17,941 nt of DNA from the NCBI GenBank assembly GCA_964528035.1, contig CAZGQY010000077.1:1-17941 (forward strand). Direction: 5' to 3'. The DNA is from CAZGQY01 sp964528035. Its GTDB lineage: Bacteria > Pseudomonadota > Gammaproteobacteria > Methylococcales > UBA1147. The translations under genes and the position numbers were made by a program. Below are positions 1 to 7,894 of the stretch, in pieces. The first letter of the stretch is position 1. The number at the start of each line of letters is the position of its first letter. The notes under the pieces are model-generated. The model had not been told where the DNA came from. It was given only the letters and a program-made list of their open reading frames with translations, and did not search any database.

Positions 1-54
1 AGACGGACAATAAGACAAGTCAAGATTCGTATATTATTGAATCCTCGCTCCTTA
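1..54 (+). repeat. MITE-like element, copy 1 (partial, cut by window edge)
   Basis: Positions 1-52 are identical to 9523-9574, the right-hand third of the full element at 9411-9576, and lie in the same orientation. The terminal inverted repeat core CCTCGCTCCT ends at 52, followed by TA. The rest of the copy lies outside the window. The minus-strand stop codon of the neighbouring small gene (52-54) falls on this repeat end. Confidence 0.85.
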
Positions 55-537
55 GGCGCTGTTTTCAATAGATTCGGCTTTTGGGTTCCATTCGGGTTCA
101 TATTTATTATCCACATCTTTGCCTTCAAAGACCGCTGTTTTTTCGGCTTTCCCACTGGATTTTCCACTTTCGAGGAGGTATTCGTGTAGATAGGCGTCCG
201 CAATTTTTTTGCACAGTGCATTCAGTGTTTTGTGGTCTGCTTTTACAGATTGCTTTAGTGGTTTATCTGGCAATCCAAGCCACACGTGGGTCACGCATTC
301 TTCTTTTTCACCTAAATTGCTCCATGCTTGGCTAAAAGCATTTAGCTCTCTGTGGCTGGGAAGCTCGGCCCAGACAATGCTTAGTTCGCCTTCAGAATCG
401 GATAATCCAGCGACTTTTTTCTGTAAACCGATAGAGTCAGATTCACATTCATTTGCGACAGATTGAAACATGTTCATCAATCGCATTTTCTTGCCAAATG
501 ACTTGTTATTGTATCCGACCATAATTGTTGTATTCAT
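52..537 (-). CDS. Hypothetical protein, about 161 aa
   Basis: I do not recognise this protein. The open frame extends upstream to a TTG at 618, but an ATG at 537 is a better start: it follows ACGAGG with a five-base spacer, while the TTG has no visible ribosome binding site. From that ATG the product is a soluble, charged 161-residue protein beginning MNTTIMVGYNN, with no signal peptide, membrane segment or obvious catalytic motif. The middle part is rich in Glu, Asp and Lys, and the C-terminus (KSSGKAEKTAVFEGKD onward) looks low in complexity and flexible. Its TAA stop lies on the terminal TTA of the adjacent repeat, so the last residues may have been set by insertion of that element. It stands alone on its strand, facing away from the next gene. 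It could be a species-level orphan or a C-terminally altered version of a longer protein. Confidence 0.55.
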   Translation of the reverse strand: MNTTIMVGYNNKSFGKKMRLMNMFQSVANECESDSIGLQKKVAGLSDSEGELSIVWAELPSHRELNAFSQAWSNLGEKEECVTHVWLGLPDKPLKQSVKADHKTLNALCKKIADAYLHEYLLESGKSSGKAEKTAVFEGKDVDNKYEPEWNPKAESIENSA

Positions 538-897
538 AAACGCCTCGTAATATTCAGTTGTTAACTGTGCATCTGATTGGTTAGACGACCCATTAAATGA
601 ATCTAAGTGGTCTATCAAACAATTAGTTTAGACTATAGTATTGAGCTTGTTTTTTACTTTATTTATTAAAGAGGTGAATAGTCCTGGTTTTATTTAGAAC
701 TTCGATACCATCTTCGGTAGTAGTGTGAAACTGTCCTCTATCTATCACGATAATGCTCATGATGATTTGCTTTTACAGGGGATTTGACTATGTTCAATAG
801 AAGGTTCATTAGCCAGCTTATTATGTATTGAGTGTCGTTTTAAAGCTCGATATCGGTTAGCTTGCATAAAATAGTTAAATTGTTCGGAGGATTCACC

Positions 898-1872
898 ATG
901 GTAGAAGAAAAAAAGTACCGTCTGGTAACGAGGAGTGATTTTGATGGGCTGGTTTGCGCCGTTCTTCTTAAAGAGCTGGACATGGTCGGTGAAATTTTAT
1001 TTGTTCATCCTAAGGATATGCAGGATGGCAAGGTTGATATCGGTGAAAATGATGTGACTACAAATCTTCCGTATGTAGAGGGTTGTTATTTCGCATTCGA
1101 TCATCACGAAAGTGAAATAATGCGACGCGGCGGTGAAAAACCGGATAATCACATTATCGACGCTGATGCGCCTTCTGCTGCCAGAGTGGTTTACGATTAC
1201 TATGGGGGTTCGAAAGTTTTTCCTGCGCGTTGGAATGAGATGATGGATGCTGTTGACAAAGGAGATTCCGCACAGTTTAGTGAAGATGAAATACTTCACC
1301 CAAAGGGCTGGGTGTTATTGAATTATCTGATGGACGCCCGTACAGGATTGGGGCGATTTCGGGAATTTCGGATTTCCAACTATCAGTTAATGATGCAACT
1401 CATCGATTATTGTAAAGAACACAGTATCGATGAAATATTGAGTCTGCCGGATGTGGTCGAGCGTGTAGAGCTTTATTTTGAACATTCGGTAAAGTCCGTT
1501 GGGCAGATCCATCGTTGTATACGAATTGACGGCCATGTCGGCGTGTTGGATCTTCGCAATGAAGAAACCATATACGCTGCCAATCGCTTTATGCTTTATG
1601 CGCTCTATCCGGAGATTAAAGTATCGATCCATGTCTTATGGGGTTTGAAAAAACAAAACGTTGCCCTGCCGATCGGAAAATCCATTATTGACCGCAGTTC
1701 GAAGACAAATATTGGTGAATTGTGTTTGAAATACGGCGGAGGTGGTCACGCCAATGCGGGAACCTGCCAAATTCAGACCGATCAGGCTGATCAGGTGCTT
1801 TCAGAGCTAATCGTGCAAATTAATGATGATGGTTTCGGAATGGGTGGTTTGGAGACAGCTGTTGAGGCTTGA
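898..1872 (+). CDS. DHH-family phosphoesterase (exopolyphosphatase-like)
   Basis: Probable metal-dependent phosphoesterase of the DHH/DHHA1 superfamily, which includes RecJ, nanoRNases, cyclic dinucleotide phosphodiesterases and exopolyphosphatases. The ATG at 898 is preferred over the upstream TTG at 862 because GGAGG lies seven bases before it; the product is then 324 aa. Visible motifs are RSDFDG near residues 12-17 (motif I aspartates), the signature FDHHESE with D68-H69-H70, and GGGGHANAG near 280-288, which is the DHHA1 substrate-binding glycine loop. It has no signal peptide or membrane segment, so it should be cytoplasmic. Substrate cannot be told from the sequence: polyphosphate, short oligoribonucleotides or a cyclic dinucleotide are all possible. 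It is monocistronic, and its stop lies only 19 bp from the end of the convergent eutC, with no clear terminator between them. Confidence 0.85.
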   Translation: MVEEKKYRLVTRSDFDGLVCAVLLKELDMVGEILFVHPKDMQDGKVDIGENDVTTNLPYVEGCYFAFDHHESEIMRRGGEKPDNHIIDADAPSAARVVYDYYGGSKVFPARWNEMMDAVDKGDSAQFSEDEILHPKGWVLLNYLMDARTGLGRFREFRISNYQLMMQLIDYCKEHSIDEILSLPDVVERVELYFEHSVKSVGQIHRCIRIDGHVGVLDLRNEETIYAANRFMLYALYPEIKVSIHVLWGLKKQNVALPIGKSIIDRSSKTNIGELCLKYGGGGHANAGTCQIQTDQADQVLSELIVQINDDGFGMGGLETAVEA

Positions 1873-1891
1873 TGTAAATGCATTTGAATAG

Positions 1892-2665
1892 TTATTCCAC
1901 ATCAGGCTTTTCTCCTGCGTTCAATAGTTGTCGGTCATCTTTTAATTTTACTCCTGATAGTTTTCGTTGCCTGGCTTGAGTGAGTAAATAAAAAATGGTA
2001 TCGGCCGCTTTTTCATAATCGAGTCCCAAGGGTCGAATATTGGAAACACAGTTTCGGTTGGCATCAGTATTGCCGCTTTGTGGGTGGTGGACAAGATAGG
2101 CTCCCAGGCTATCTGGAGAACTCAGTCCCGGGCGCTCACCAATAAGAATGACGGCTATTTTCGCACCTAGGAAAGCACCGATTTCGTCTTGTAGCGCGAC
2201 CCGACCAAAGCGAGCGACGACCAAAGGGGCGATAGAGCAGGACGATTTATACAATTTGGGTAGCAATAATTTTAGAAGATTTGTTGCGTGGGCATGTACA
2301 GCAGTGGCAGATAAACCATCGCTGACAATAAATACTAAATCTGATGACTGCTTTTTATCTTCCAGAATAGATCTTGATTCGCTATTTAAGCGTCGCCCTA
2401 AATCCGGGCGCTGCAAATATTGAGCACGATTCTTTACCAGACTTTGGACAAGCAGGACTTTTCCACCTAGCTGTTGGAGTTGCTTAATTAATCCGTGACA
2501 ATCAAATTCACACTGTACAGCATCACGAGCCCGGGCATGGGCGAGTTTAAAATTTAACCACTCTGCAGTAGTAAGGCTTCCACCCGCTCGCCCCAAAGCG
2601 ATACGGGCAGAGGTATGTTGTTTTAGGTCAAACCAGGGATCGGTTATCGATAGTGTTTTTTTCAC
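1892..2665 (-). CDS. eutC: Ethanolamine ammonia-lyase small subunit
   Basis: EutC is the light subunit of adenosylcobalamin-dependent ethanolamine ammonia-lyase, which converts ethanolamine to acetaldehyde and ammonia together with EutB. The 257-aa product shows the family's conserved stretches: ARIALGRAGGSLTTAEWLNF near residues 20-39, LAHARARDAV just after it, and the C-terminal block GERPGLSSPDSLGAYL followed by a Cys-Val-Ser-Asn-Ile-Arg-Pro segment characteristic of EutC. The start is GTG, with AGAGAG about nine to ten bases upstream. It begins 24 bp after the eutB stop, so the two form one transcription unit. No EutA reactivase, shell protein or aldehyde dehydrogenase gene lies in the window. 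This suggests the non-microcompartment form of ethanolamine use, with partners elsewhere. Confidence 0.95.
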   Translation of the reverse strand: MKKTLSITDPWFDLKQHTSARIALGRAGGSLTTAEWLNFKLAHARARDAVQCEFDCHGLIKQLQQLGGKVLLVQSLVKNRAQYLQRPDLGRRLNSESRSILEDKKQSSDLVFIVSDGLSATAVHAHATNLLKLLLPKLYKSSCSIAPLVVARFGRVALQDEIGAFLGAKIAVILIGERPGLSSPDSLGAYLVHHPQSGNTDANRNCVSNIRPLGLDYEKAADTIFYLLTQARQRKLSGVKLKDDRQLLNAGEKPDVE

Positions 2666-2689
2666 TGAATTCAGCTCTCTTTTTGAATA

Positions 2690-4066
2690 CTACATTGCTT
2701 GTAATAGTGGATGTAGATTGTCAGTTGGCAGCAAGTTATTGCTTGCATCAACGATCCCCATTTTGATTAGCCATGCTTCAAACTCGGGAGCCGGTTTTAA
2801 ATTCAATGTCTGTCGCAAATACTGACAGTCGTGAAAAGACGTGGACTGGTAATTGAGCATAATGTCATCCGCGCCCGGTACGCCCATAAAATAATTGCAT
2901 CCTGCGACGGCAAGCAGAGTAATAAGATTGTCCATATCGTCCTGATCGGCTTCCGCATGGTTGGTATAGCAGACGTCACACCCCATTGGAATCCCAAGCA
3001 ATTTTCCGCAAAAGTGATCTTCCAGCCCTGCGCGGATAATTTGTTTGCCATCGAATAAATATTCCGGGCCTATAAAGCCCACCACGGTATTTACTAAAAG
3101 TGGGTTAAAATTTCTCGCAACGCCATAAGCTCTGGCTTCTAAAGTTTGTTGATCAATGCCATGGTGAGCTTCAGCCGACAAACACGATCCCTGTCCAGTT
3201 TCGAAGTACATAACATTATTGCCAACTGTGCCGCGATTCAGCGATAAGGCTGCCTGGTTTGCTTCTTCTAATAATGGTAAATTAATGCCAAAACTAGTCA
3301 TAGCGGCTTCAGTTCCGGCGATAGACTGGAAAATCAAATCTATAGGTGCATTCTGGCGTAGTGCTTCGAGCTGAGTTGTAATATGGGCAAGAATGCAGGA
3401 TTGTGTGGGTATCTCAAATTTTTGGATTAGCTCGTCCAGGCCAGTGAGTAGCCGTTTTACACGATCAACGCTATCAGTGGCCGGATTTATGCCGATAACA
3501 GCATCGCCGCAGCCGTACATGAGGCCATCGAGTATGGATGCACCGATTCCCTGCGCATCATCAGTGGGATGATTTGGCTGCAGACGTATCGATAATCTTC
3601 CGGGAAGACCAATGGTGCTGCGAAAACGGGTGACTACCTCACATTTGCTTGCAACCAGAATCAGATCCTGGTTGCGCATAATTTTACTGACTGCTGCGAC
3701 CATTTCCGGCAGTAACCCGGGCGCTAAATGAGCTAATTTCTCCGTTGTCGTTTGGTAACTGAGTAAACGATTTCTGAATTCGCCTACTGTGTCATTTGCA
3801 ATACTGGAAAATGCTTCAATATCGTGTTGCTCGAATAGAAGTCGTGTAATCGAGTCGGATTCGGGTGGAATCAATGGTTCTTGAAGAAATCGCTTTAATG
3901 GTATATCTGCAAGCAACATCTGCGCCGCAACACGCTGTTCGTCACTTTGAGCAGCGATTCCGGCCAGATAGTCACCGCTTTTAGCGGGTGAAGATTTTGC
4001 CAGTACGTCGACTAAATCTTTAAAACTATAAGACTTGTGTCCGACTGAATAATTGTATTGTGCCAT
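2690..4066 (-). CDS. eutB: Ethanolamine ammonia-lyase large subunit
   Basis: EutB is the catalytic TIM-barrel subunit of ethanolamine ammonia-lyase. The 458-aa product matches the usual length of about 453 aa and is collinear with the enteric enzyme as I remember it. Conserved stretches include RVAAQMLLADI, IRLQPN with R161 and Q163 (counterparts of the substrate-binding Arg160 and Gln162 of the enteric protein), MYFETGQGS with E289, NTVVGFIGPEYL, IIRAGLEDHF, GCDVCYTNHAEADQ and ADDIMLNYQSTSFHD. No key residue appears to be lost. Context is a two-gene eutBC operon on the minus strand. An extended -10 sequence about 95 bases upstream is a likely promoter. Expression would supply nitrogen or carbon from ethanolamine, a breakdown product of phosphatidylethanolamine, when B12 is available. 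Confidence 0.97.
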   Translation of the reverse strand: MAQYNYSVGHKSYSFKDLVDVLAKSSPAKSGDYLAGIAAQSDEQRVAAQMLLADIPLKRFLQEPLIPPESDSITRLLFEQHDIEAFSSIANDTVGEFRNRLLSYQTTTEKLAHLAPGLLPEMVAAVSKIMRNQDLILVASKCEVVTRFRSTIGLPGRLSIRLQPNHPTDDAQGIGASILDGLMYGCGDAVIGINPATDSVDRVKRLLTGLDELIQKFEIPTQSCILAHITTQLEALRQNAPIDLIFQSIAGTEAAMTSFGINLPLLEEANQAALSLNRGTVGNNVMYFETGQGSCLSAEAHHGIDQQTLEARAYGVARNFNPLLVNTVVGFIGPEYLFDGKQIIRAGLEDHFCGKLLGIPMGCDVCYTNHAEADQDDMDNLITLLAVAGCNYFMGVPGADDIMLNYQSTSFHDCQYLRQTLNLKPAPEFEAWLIKMGIVDASNNLLPTDNLHPLLQAM

Positions 4067-4080
4067 AGTCTCGCAGTCTG

Positions 4081-4096
4081 TGTAGCTATCGCTACA
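4081..4096 (-). other. Short hairpin in eutB leader
   Basis: The 16-base sequence TGTAGCTATCGCTACA can form a 6-bp stem with a TATC loop. It lies 15 bases before the eutB start, inside the predicted 5' leader. It may affect translation initiation, but it could be chance. No B12 riboswitch architecture is visible in this short leader. Confidence 0.3.
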
Positions 4097-4155
4097 ATTG
4101 ACGAACTGAGTTTCAGCCTACTTCTCAATAGGGGGTTATACGCTGGTGTGTAAAA

Positions 4156-4161
4156 ATTATA
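4156..4161 (-). promoter_or_regulatory. Extended -10 promoter candidate for eutBC
   Basis: Read on the minus strand the sequence is TGATATAAT, a perfect TATAAT box with the upstream TG of an extended -10 element. There is no good -35 hexamer at 16-18 bases, which is typical of extended -10 promoters. It would give a leader of about 85 bases before eutB. Confidence 0.45.
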
Positions 4162-4215
4162 TCAAGTAATGGCTTTCGCTATCCTAACTCGTTTAAATAG
4201 AAAAAGGCAGTAACT

Positions 4216-4827
4216 ATGGACGCCTATGCGAATTTTTCTGAGTTGAGTGTCGTCGAAGTAGAGGATAAGGATTATCGAATTTCTGCATATTCTGGTGTGA
4301 GTAATGTTTTGATTCTCGCACCTCACGGTGGAAAAATTGAACGGGGTACTTCTCAGATCGCTCTTGCTATAGCGGGTTGTGAACATTCCTGTTATTGCTT
4401 TGATGGAATTAAACCAGGTTTAAAACCAAACCGGGTATTGCATATCACAAGTAATCGTTTTGATGAACCTAAGGCGATTTCAATGGTCGAGAAAGCCTGC
4501 TCTGTGATTACGATTCATGGCGCTCGGGGAGAGGAGCGGGCCGTTTATTTCGGTGGCCTGGATCAGGAATTACGCCGTATCATTGCCGACTCACTTCGCG
4601 ATCAGGGTTTCTACGCTTGCGACGATCCAAGCCCCAGTCGCCAGGGAGTTGGAGTGACCAATATCTGTAATCGTGGGCAATCTGGAAAAGGTTTGCAAAT
4701 CGAACTGACTTTTGGTCTCAGAAAAACTATGTTTGTGCGCACTACAGGAAAGCCCGGATGGCGAACTACCGATGTATTTAGTAAGTTTGTTGTAGGGGGG
4801 TTAGGCGGGCGCTCCTATTTTAGCTGA
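4216..4827 (+). CDS. Poly-gamma-glutamate hydrolase family protein
   Basis: This 203-aa protein resembles the zinc-dependent poly-gamma-glutamate hydrolase family (PghP-type, phage and Bacillus members), which cleaves gamma-glutamyl linkages. Support comes from LAPHGGKIERGTS with H37 and E42, ITIHGARGEER with H101, and a late QIELTFGLR segment with E163. These are the expected order and spacing for the metal-ligand and catalytic positions of this carboxypeptidase-like fold. No signal peptide is seen, so a cytoplasmic location or phage-type release is expected. The start ATG follows AAAGGCAG by five bases. It is a single gene between the divergent eutB and the convergent radical SAM gene. Seven bases after its stop lies a REP-like palindrome pair. 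The substrate in a Gram-negative host is unclear; it could be an environmental gamma-PGA polymer or a gamma-glutamyl bond in a cell metabolite. Confidence 0.75.
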   Translation: MDAYANFSELSVVEVEDKDYRISAYSGVSNVLILAPHGGKIERGTSQIALAIAGCEHSCYCFDGIKPGLKPNRVLHITSNRFDEPKAISMVEKACSVITIHGARGEERAVYFGGLDQELRRIIADSLRDQGFYACDDPSPSRQGVGVTNICNRGQSGKGLQIELTFGLRKTMFVRTTGKPGWRTTDVFSKFVVGGLGGRSYFS

Positions 4828-4833
4828 CGTCGC

Positions 4834-4915
4834 CCCGGATTCCGTTACACTTCATCCAGGCTACGATTGCTACGAGGCAAATTAGTCGCCTGGATGAAGT
4901 GTAACGGAATCCGGG
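4834..4915. repeat. REP-like inverted pair, possible bidirectional terminator
   Basis: Two perfect 28-bp inverted arms, 4834-4861 and 4888-4915, are separated by 26 bases. Each arm is itself an imperfect palindrome containing CCCGGAT and ATCCAGG. The left arm, read on the minus strand, begins with GTAG, the usual 5' mark of proteobacterial REP sequences. The pair sits between two convergent genes, which is the classic place for REP/BIME elements. The RNA would form a very stable hairpin on either strand, so it may protect or terminate both transcripts. It has no following U tract, so it is not a standard intrinsic terminator. Confidence 0.75.
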
Positions 4916-4960
4916 TGACACGGAAAAATGAATGTTGGTTGTTAACGCTTAGACAGTTTT

Positions 4961-6532
4961 TCAGGTCACATACTCCACTTTTGCAACATCCTCTTCAAAA
5001 TATTCCAGTTCTTCTAATTGTGCTTCAATCTCTTCCCGTACAACATTTTTGAAATCAATAAAGTGTTCGTATTGTGCGCATACTGAAAGATAGTGCGGTA
5101 ATACGGCGGTATTTTTAATTAAAATACTGATTGAATGATGCCAGAATTTCCAACGGGTTTTGCGTATAACCCCTTGACGCCACATCATGATATACAGTGC
5201 GCGTAGTTCATAGAGTGACGGTAAAATTATTTTCATCTTACTGAATTTTACCGGAGCGCCAAGTTTTAAAAAACAGCGGTATGCACGATCTATATAGGTG
5301 ATTGGGTCGTAAATATCTGCAAATGCTTCTACGTACTCCCGGGCGAGTTCCTCTACCGGGCGCTGTGGAACAAAATTGGTCATTGATGTTTGGTTAATAT
5401 CACTATCGGATTTAAGCAGTCGACCTTCTTTTTTAAGACGATCCCATAAGGCGGTATTTGGAAGTGCCTGCAACATGCTGAAATTCGCCGTGGGAATGGC
5501 GGTCGATTCTATAAATTGTGCGATTCTGGTACCTGCACCCTTTTTTTCTCCGTCAAATCCAACGATAAATCCACCCATTGGGCGAAGGCCGTATTCAATG
5601 ATTGATGCAACCCCTTCAACCATTGAGTTACGCACATTCTGATATTTCCGAGTCAGGCTAAGACTGTCTTCATCGGGTGTCTCGATTCCAAGGAACACCG
5701 AATCAAAATTGCAGGCGACCATTAAACGCATAAGTTCTTTATCACTGGCCAGATCCAGTGATGCTTCGGTCATAAATTGAAATGGGAAATTATGTTGTTT
5801 TTGCCATTTTTCAAGTTCTCGAAGCATTTTTTTGGCATTCTTTTTATTGCCAATAAAATTATCATCGACGACCAATATCCCTCGTCGCCAACCCAATTCA
5901 TACAGGTAATTTAATTCGGCAAGTACCTGTTCTGGAGTCTTAGTGCGCGGTTTTCGGCCATAAAGGGTAATGATGTCGCAGAATTCGCAGAGGAAGGGAC
6001 AGCCTCTTGAATACTGGAGTGCCATCGTATCGTAAGCATCCAGGTCGAACAGCTCAAAACGGGGTATTGGCGTAGAAGTAACATCGGGTTTTTCACCATT
6101 GGCGTGAAAAACTCCCTGAGTATCGCCCCGCTCCAGAGCTTCTAAAAATAAAGGCAAGGTGATTTCGGCTTCGTCCAGCACCAAATACTCCACCCCCGCT
6201 GCTTCCAGTTCGTCAGGACAGGAAGTCGCATAGGGTCCTCCGATTGCCACAGGTTTTCCATACTTTTTGGCGATAGAAATCTGTTCAACCAGGTCGCTGC
6301 GGTGAACGATCATCCCGGAAAATAATACGATATCAGCCCATTTCCATTCAGCCTCTGTGACCGGGCGTATATTCCGATCAACCAGCTTGAATTCCCAGGA
6401 ATCCGGCAGGAGTGCCGCTACAGTTGTGAGCGCCAAAGGAGGGACGAGAGCTTTCCGTCCGGCTAATTCAAGAACCGCTTCGAAGGACCAGAATGTTTTG
6501 GGAAATCTTGGCCAGATTAGTAAACAGCGCAT
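4961..6532 (-). CDS. B12-binding radical SAM protein, DUF4070 type
   Basis: Probable cobalamin-dependent radical SAM enzyme of 523 aa. Residues 1-145 look like a B12-binding Rossmann domain (MRCLLIWPRFPKTFW, then VAIGGPYATS near 95-104). The radical SAM core carries C178-X3-C182-X2-C185 in YSRGCPFLCEFC, followed by VVDDNFIGNKKNAK and FLGIETPDEDSL. The C-terminal part from about 380 (NFVPQRPVEELAREYVEAF) fits the DUF4070 extension. Relatives with this architecture include the hopanoid C-2 methylase HpnP, which methylates an unactivated lipid carbon. The start at 6532 follows AAGGTG by five bases. It lies downstream of the lipid genes on the same strand but is separated from them by a repeat, so it may have its own promoter. 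A role in methylating the locus's lipid product is inference; other substrates remain possible. Confidence 0.85.
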   Translation of the reverse strand: MRCLLIWPRFPKTFWSFEAVLELAGRKALVPPLALTTVAALLPDSWEFKLVDRNIRPVTEAEWKWADIVLFSGMIVHRSDLVEQISIAKKYGKPVAIGGPYATSCPDELEAAGVEYLVLDEAEITLPLFLEALERGDTQGVFHANGEKPDVTSTPIPRFELFDLDAYDTMALQYSRGCPFLCEFCDIITLYGRKPRTKTPEQVLAELNYLYELGWRRGILVVDDNFIGNKKNAKKMLRELEKWQKQHNFPFQFMTEASLDLASDKELMRLMVACNFDSVFLGIETPDEDSLSLTRKYQNVRNSMVEGVASIIEYGLRPMGGFIVGFDGEKKGAGTRIAQFIESTAIPTANFSMLQALPNTALWDRLKKEGRLLKSDSDINQTSMTNFVPQRPVEELAREYVEAFADIYDPITYIDRAYRCFLKLGAPVKFSKMKIILPSLYELRALYIMMWRQGVIRKTRWKFWHHSISILIKNTAVLPHYLSVCAQYEHFIDFKNVVREEIEAQLEELEYFEEDVAKVEYVT

Positions 6533-6573
6533 TTATACACCTTGGATTTATTAGAATTTGGGGGCTCGCTCTT

Positions 6574-6738
6574 TAGGAACGAGGATTCTATACTATACGA
6601 ATCTTGACTTGTCTTATTGTCCGTCTTCTGCGTTGTAGCAACAGTTGCGTAGCCCTGCTATGCGCCTGTTGCTACGCCTTCAAGACAAACAATTATCCTG
6701 CGTCAATCTTTCGCATATTATTAAAACCTCGCTCTTTA
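6574..6738 (-). repeat. MITE-like element, copy 2 (full, inverted)
   Basis: About 165 bp, matching the reverse complement of 9411-9576 nearly base for base. The ends carry AGGAACGAGG and CCTCGCTCTT inverted repeats next to TA dinucleotides, which suggests a TA target of the IS630/Tc1 kind (inference). The centre holds a palindrome around GTAGCAACAG and CTGTTGCTAC, so the whole element can fold into one long hairpin. It contains no credible gene. It begins 42 bp upstream of the radical SAM start and ends 22 bp beyond the desaturase stop. Confidence 0.85.
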
Positions 6739-6759
6739 GTGGGCAAGGCTATTATGTAT

Positions 6760-7845
6760 CTATCCGGTCACCGGGCGCAATGTTCCCATCTGTTTAAGAT
6801 ATTGGAAATGCGATATTAAAGCAGACCCAAATGTTTTGTGTTCAAAATAAGGTACGCTATATTTTTCGCAGGTTTTTTTGACTATAACCCGGATAGCCGG
6901 GTAGTGCACCGAACAAATTCCGCAAAAAAGATGATGCTCTATCTGATAATTCAGTCCACCGACATAGCGTGTCAGCCAGCGATTATTGCAGGCAAAATTT
7001 GCAGTGCTTTTTATTTGATGTACGGCCCAGCTATCAGAAATGTGTCCAGCGGAGTCGGGAATGCCGTGTTGAGTTTCCCGGATCAGGTGTGCCACCTGAA
7101 ACACCAGCACAATAATCATGCTGAGTACTACGTGCATGACAAAGAAGCCAATCAGAATCTTCCAGAATGGCAGGGCCAGAACCACGTACGGTATGTATAA
7201 AATATAAAAAAAATAGAATAACTTCCATGAGACCAGATAGACCAGTTCCTTGCGTTGTCTGGGGTGATCCAGTGTTCTGCCGTGTATTTTTTCAAACTCA
7301 AAAAATTGAATAATATCGTAACACAGCCAGCTGAGGCTGACCGTCGCGTAAGCGGGAATAGCGAAAATATGTTGATATTTGTTGGCAGGTATTAATTCTG
7401 CTGAGGGTGATACTCGCATTAAAGGACTGATTTTGACGTCCTCGTCTTTTTCATAAATGTTGGGATAACGGTGATGCAGGATATTGTGCTTGATGTGCCA
7501 GTTGTACTCGTTTGCACCCATTAAATTTAAGGACTGCGCCAATAAGCGATTTACCCAGCGGTGTTGGGAATAGGCGTTATGGCTTGCGTCGTGAGCGATA
7601 CTAGCGCCGAAGCCAGCGAATCCAATACCCATGCCGACACACAGCATCAGCATCACCCAATCACTGAATTGTCCACTTAAAATCAATCCATAACAGCCAA
7701 AAGTAAACAAAAATATACAAATAGTATTCAACCACATTGCACGATTGGCGTAGGTGGACAGGCCTGTTGACTTAAAATAGCCTTGAACCTGCTCTCTAAG
7801 CTCGGCGTGAAAACGTTCGTCTTCACGGTCAAAGCTAATGTCCAT
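6760..7845 (-). CDS. Membrane fatty acid desaturase, front-end (delta-6-like) type
   Basis: Integral-membrane diiron desaturase of 361 aa that would introduce a cis double bond into an acyl chain or long-chain base using oxygen and reductant. All three histidine boxes are intact: H85-D-A-S-H89, H120-N-I-L-H-H125 and Q301-I-E-H-H305. The Gln in the third box is typical of front-end (delta-5/6) and some sphingolipid desaturases. Hydrophobic segments lie near 42-80, 162-180, 205-228 and 231-252. There is no fused cytochrome b5 domain, so electrons must come from a separate carrier. The ATG follows GGAG by nine bases. It starts 49 bp after the ketosynthase stop and is probably co-transcribed with it. 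The desaturated position and the carrier (lipid, CoA or ceramide) cannot be read from sequence. Confidence 0.93.
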   Translation of the reverse strand: MDISFDREDERFHAELREQVQGYFKSTGLSTYANRAMWLNTICIFLFTFGCYGLILSGQFSDWVMLMLCVGMGIGFAGFGASIAHDASHNAYSQHRWVNRLLAQSLNLMGANEYNWHIKHNILHHRYPNIYEKDEDVKISPLMRVSPSAELIPANKYQHIFAIPAYATVSLSWLCYDIIQFFEFEKIHGRTLDHPRQRKELVYLVSWKLFYFFYILYIPYVVLALPFWKILIGFFVMHVVLSMIIVLVFQVAHLIRETQHGIPDSAGHISDSWAVHQIKSTANFACNNRWLTRYVGGLNYQIEHHLFCGICSVHYPAIRVIVKKTCEKYSVPYFEHKTFGSALISHFQYLKQMGTLRPVTG

Positions 7846-7894
7846 GATAAATTCTCCAAATAAAATAACGATTAAATGGATTCTGAGTCAAAAC

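Noticed and set aside
1..54. Long repeat copies considered as an insertion sequence with its own transposase
   Set aside because: The full copies are only about 165 bp and carry no open frame of useful length.
4067..4215. Cobalamin riboswitch upstream of eutB
   Set aside because: The leader is too short and shows only one 6-bp hairpin; no B12-box-like arrangement is visible.
6838..7200. 120-codon plus-strand ORF
   Set aside because: It lies fully inside the membrane desaturase gene on the other strand, and its product shows no family features.
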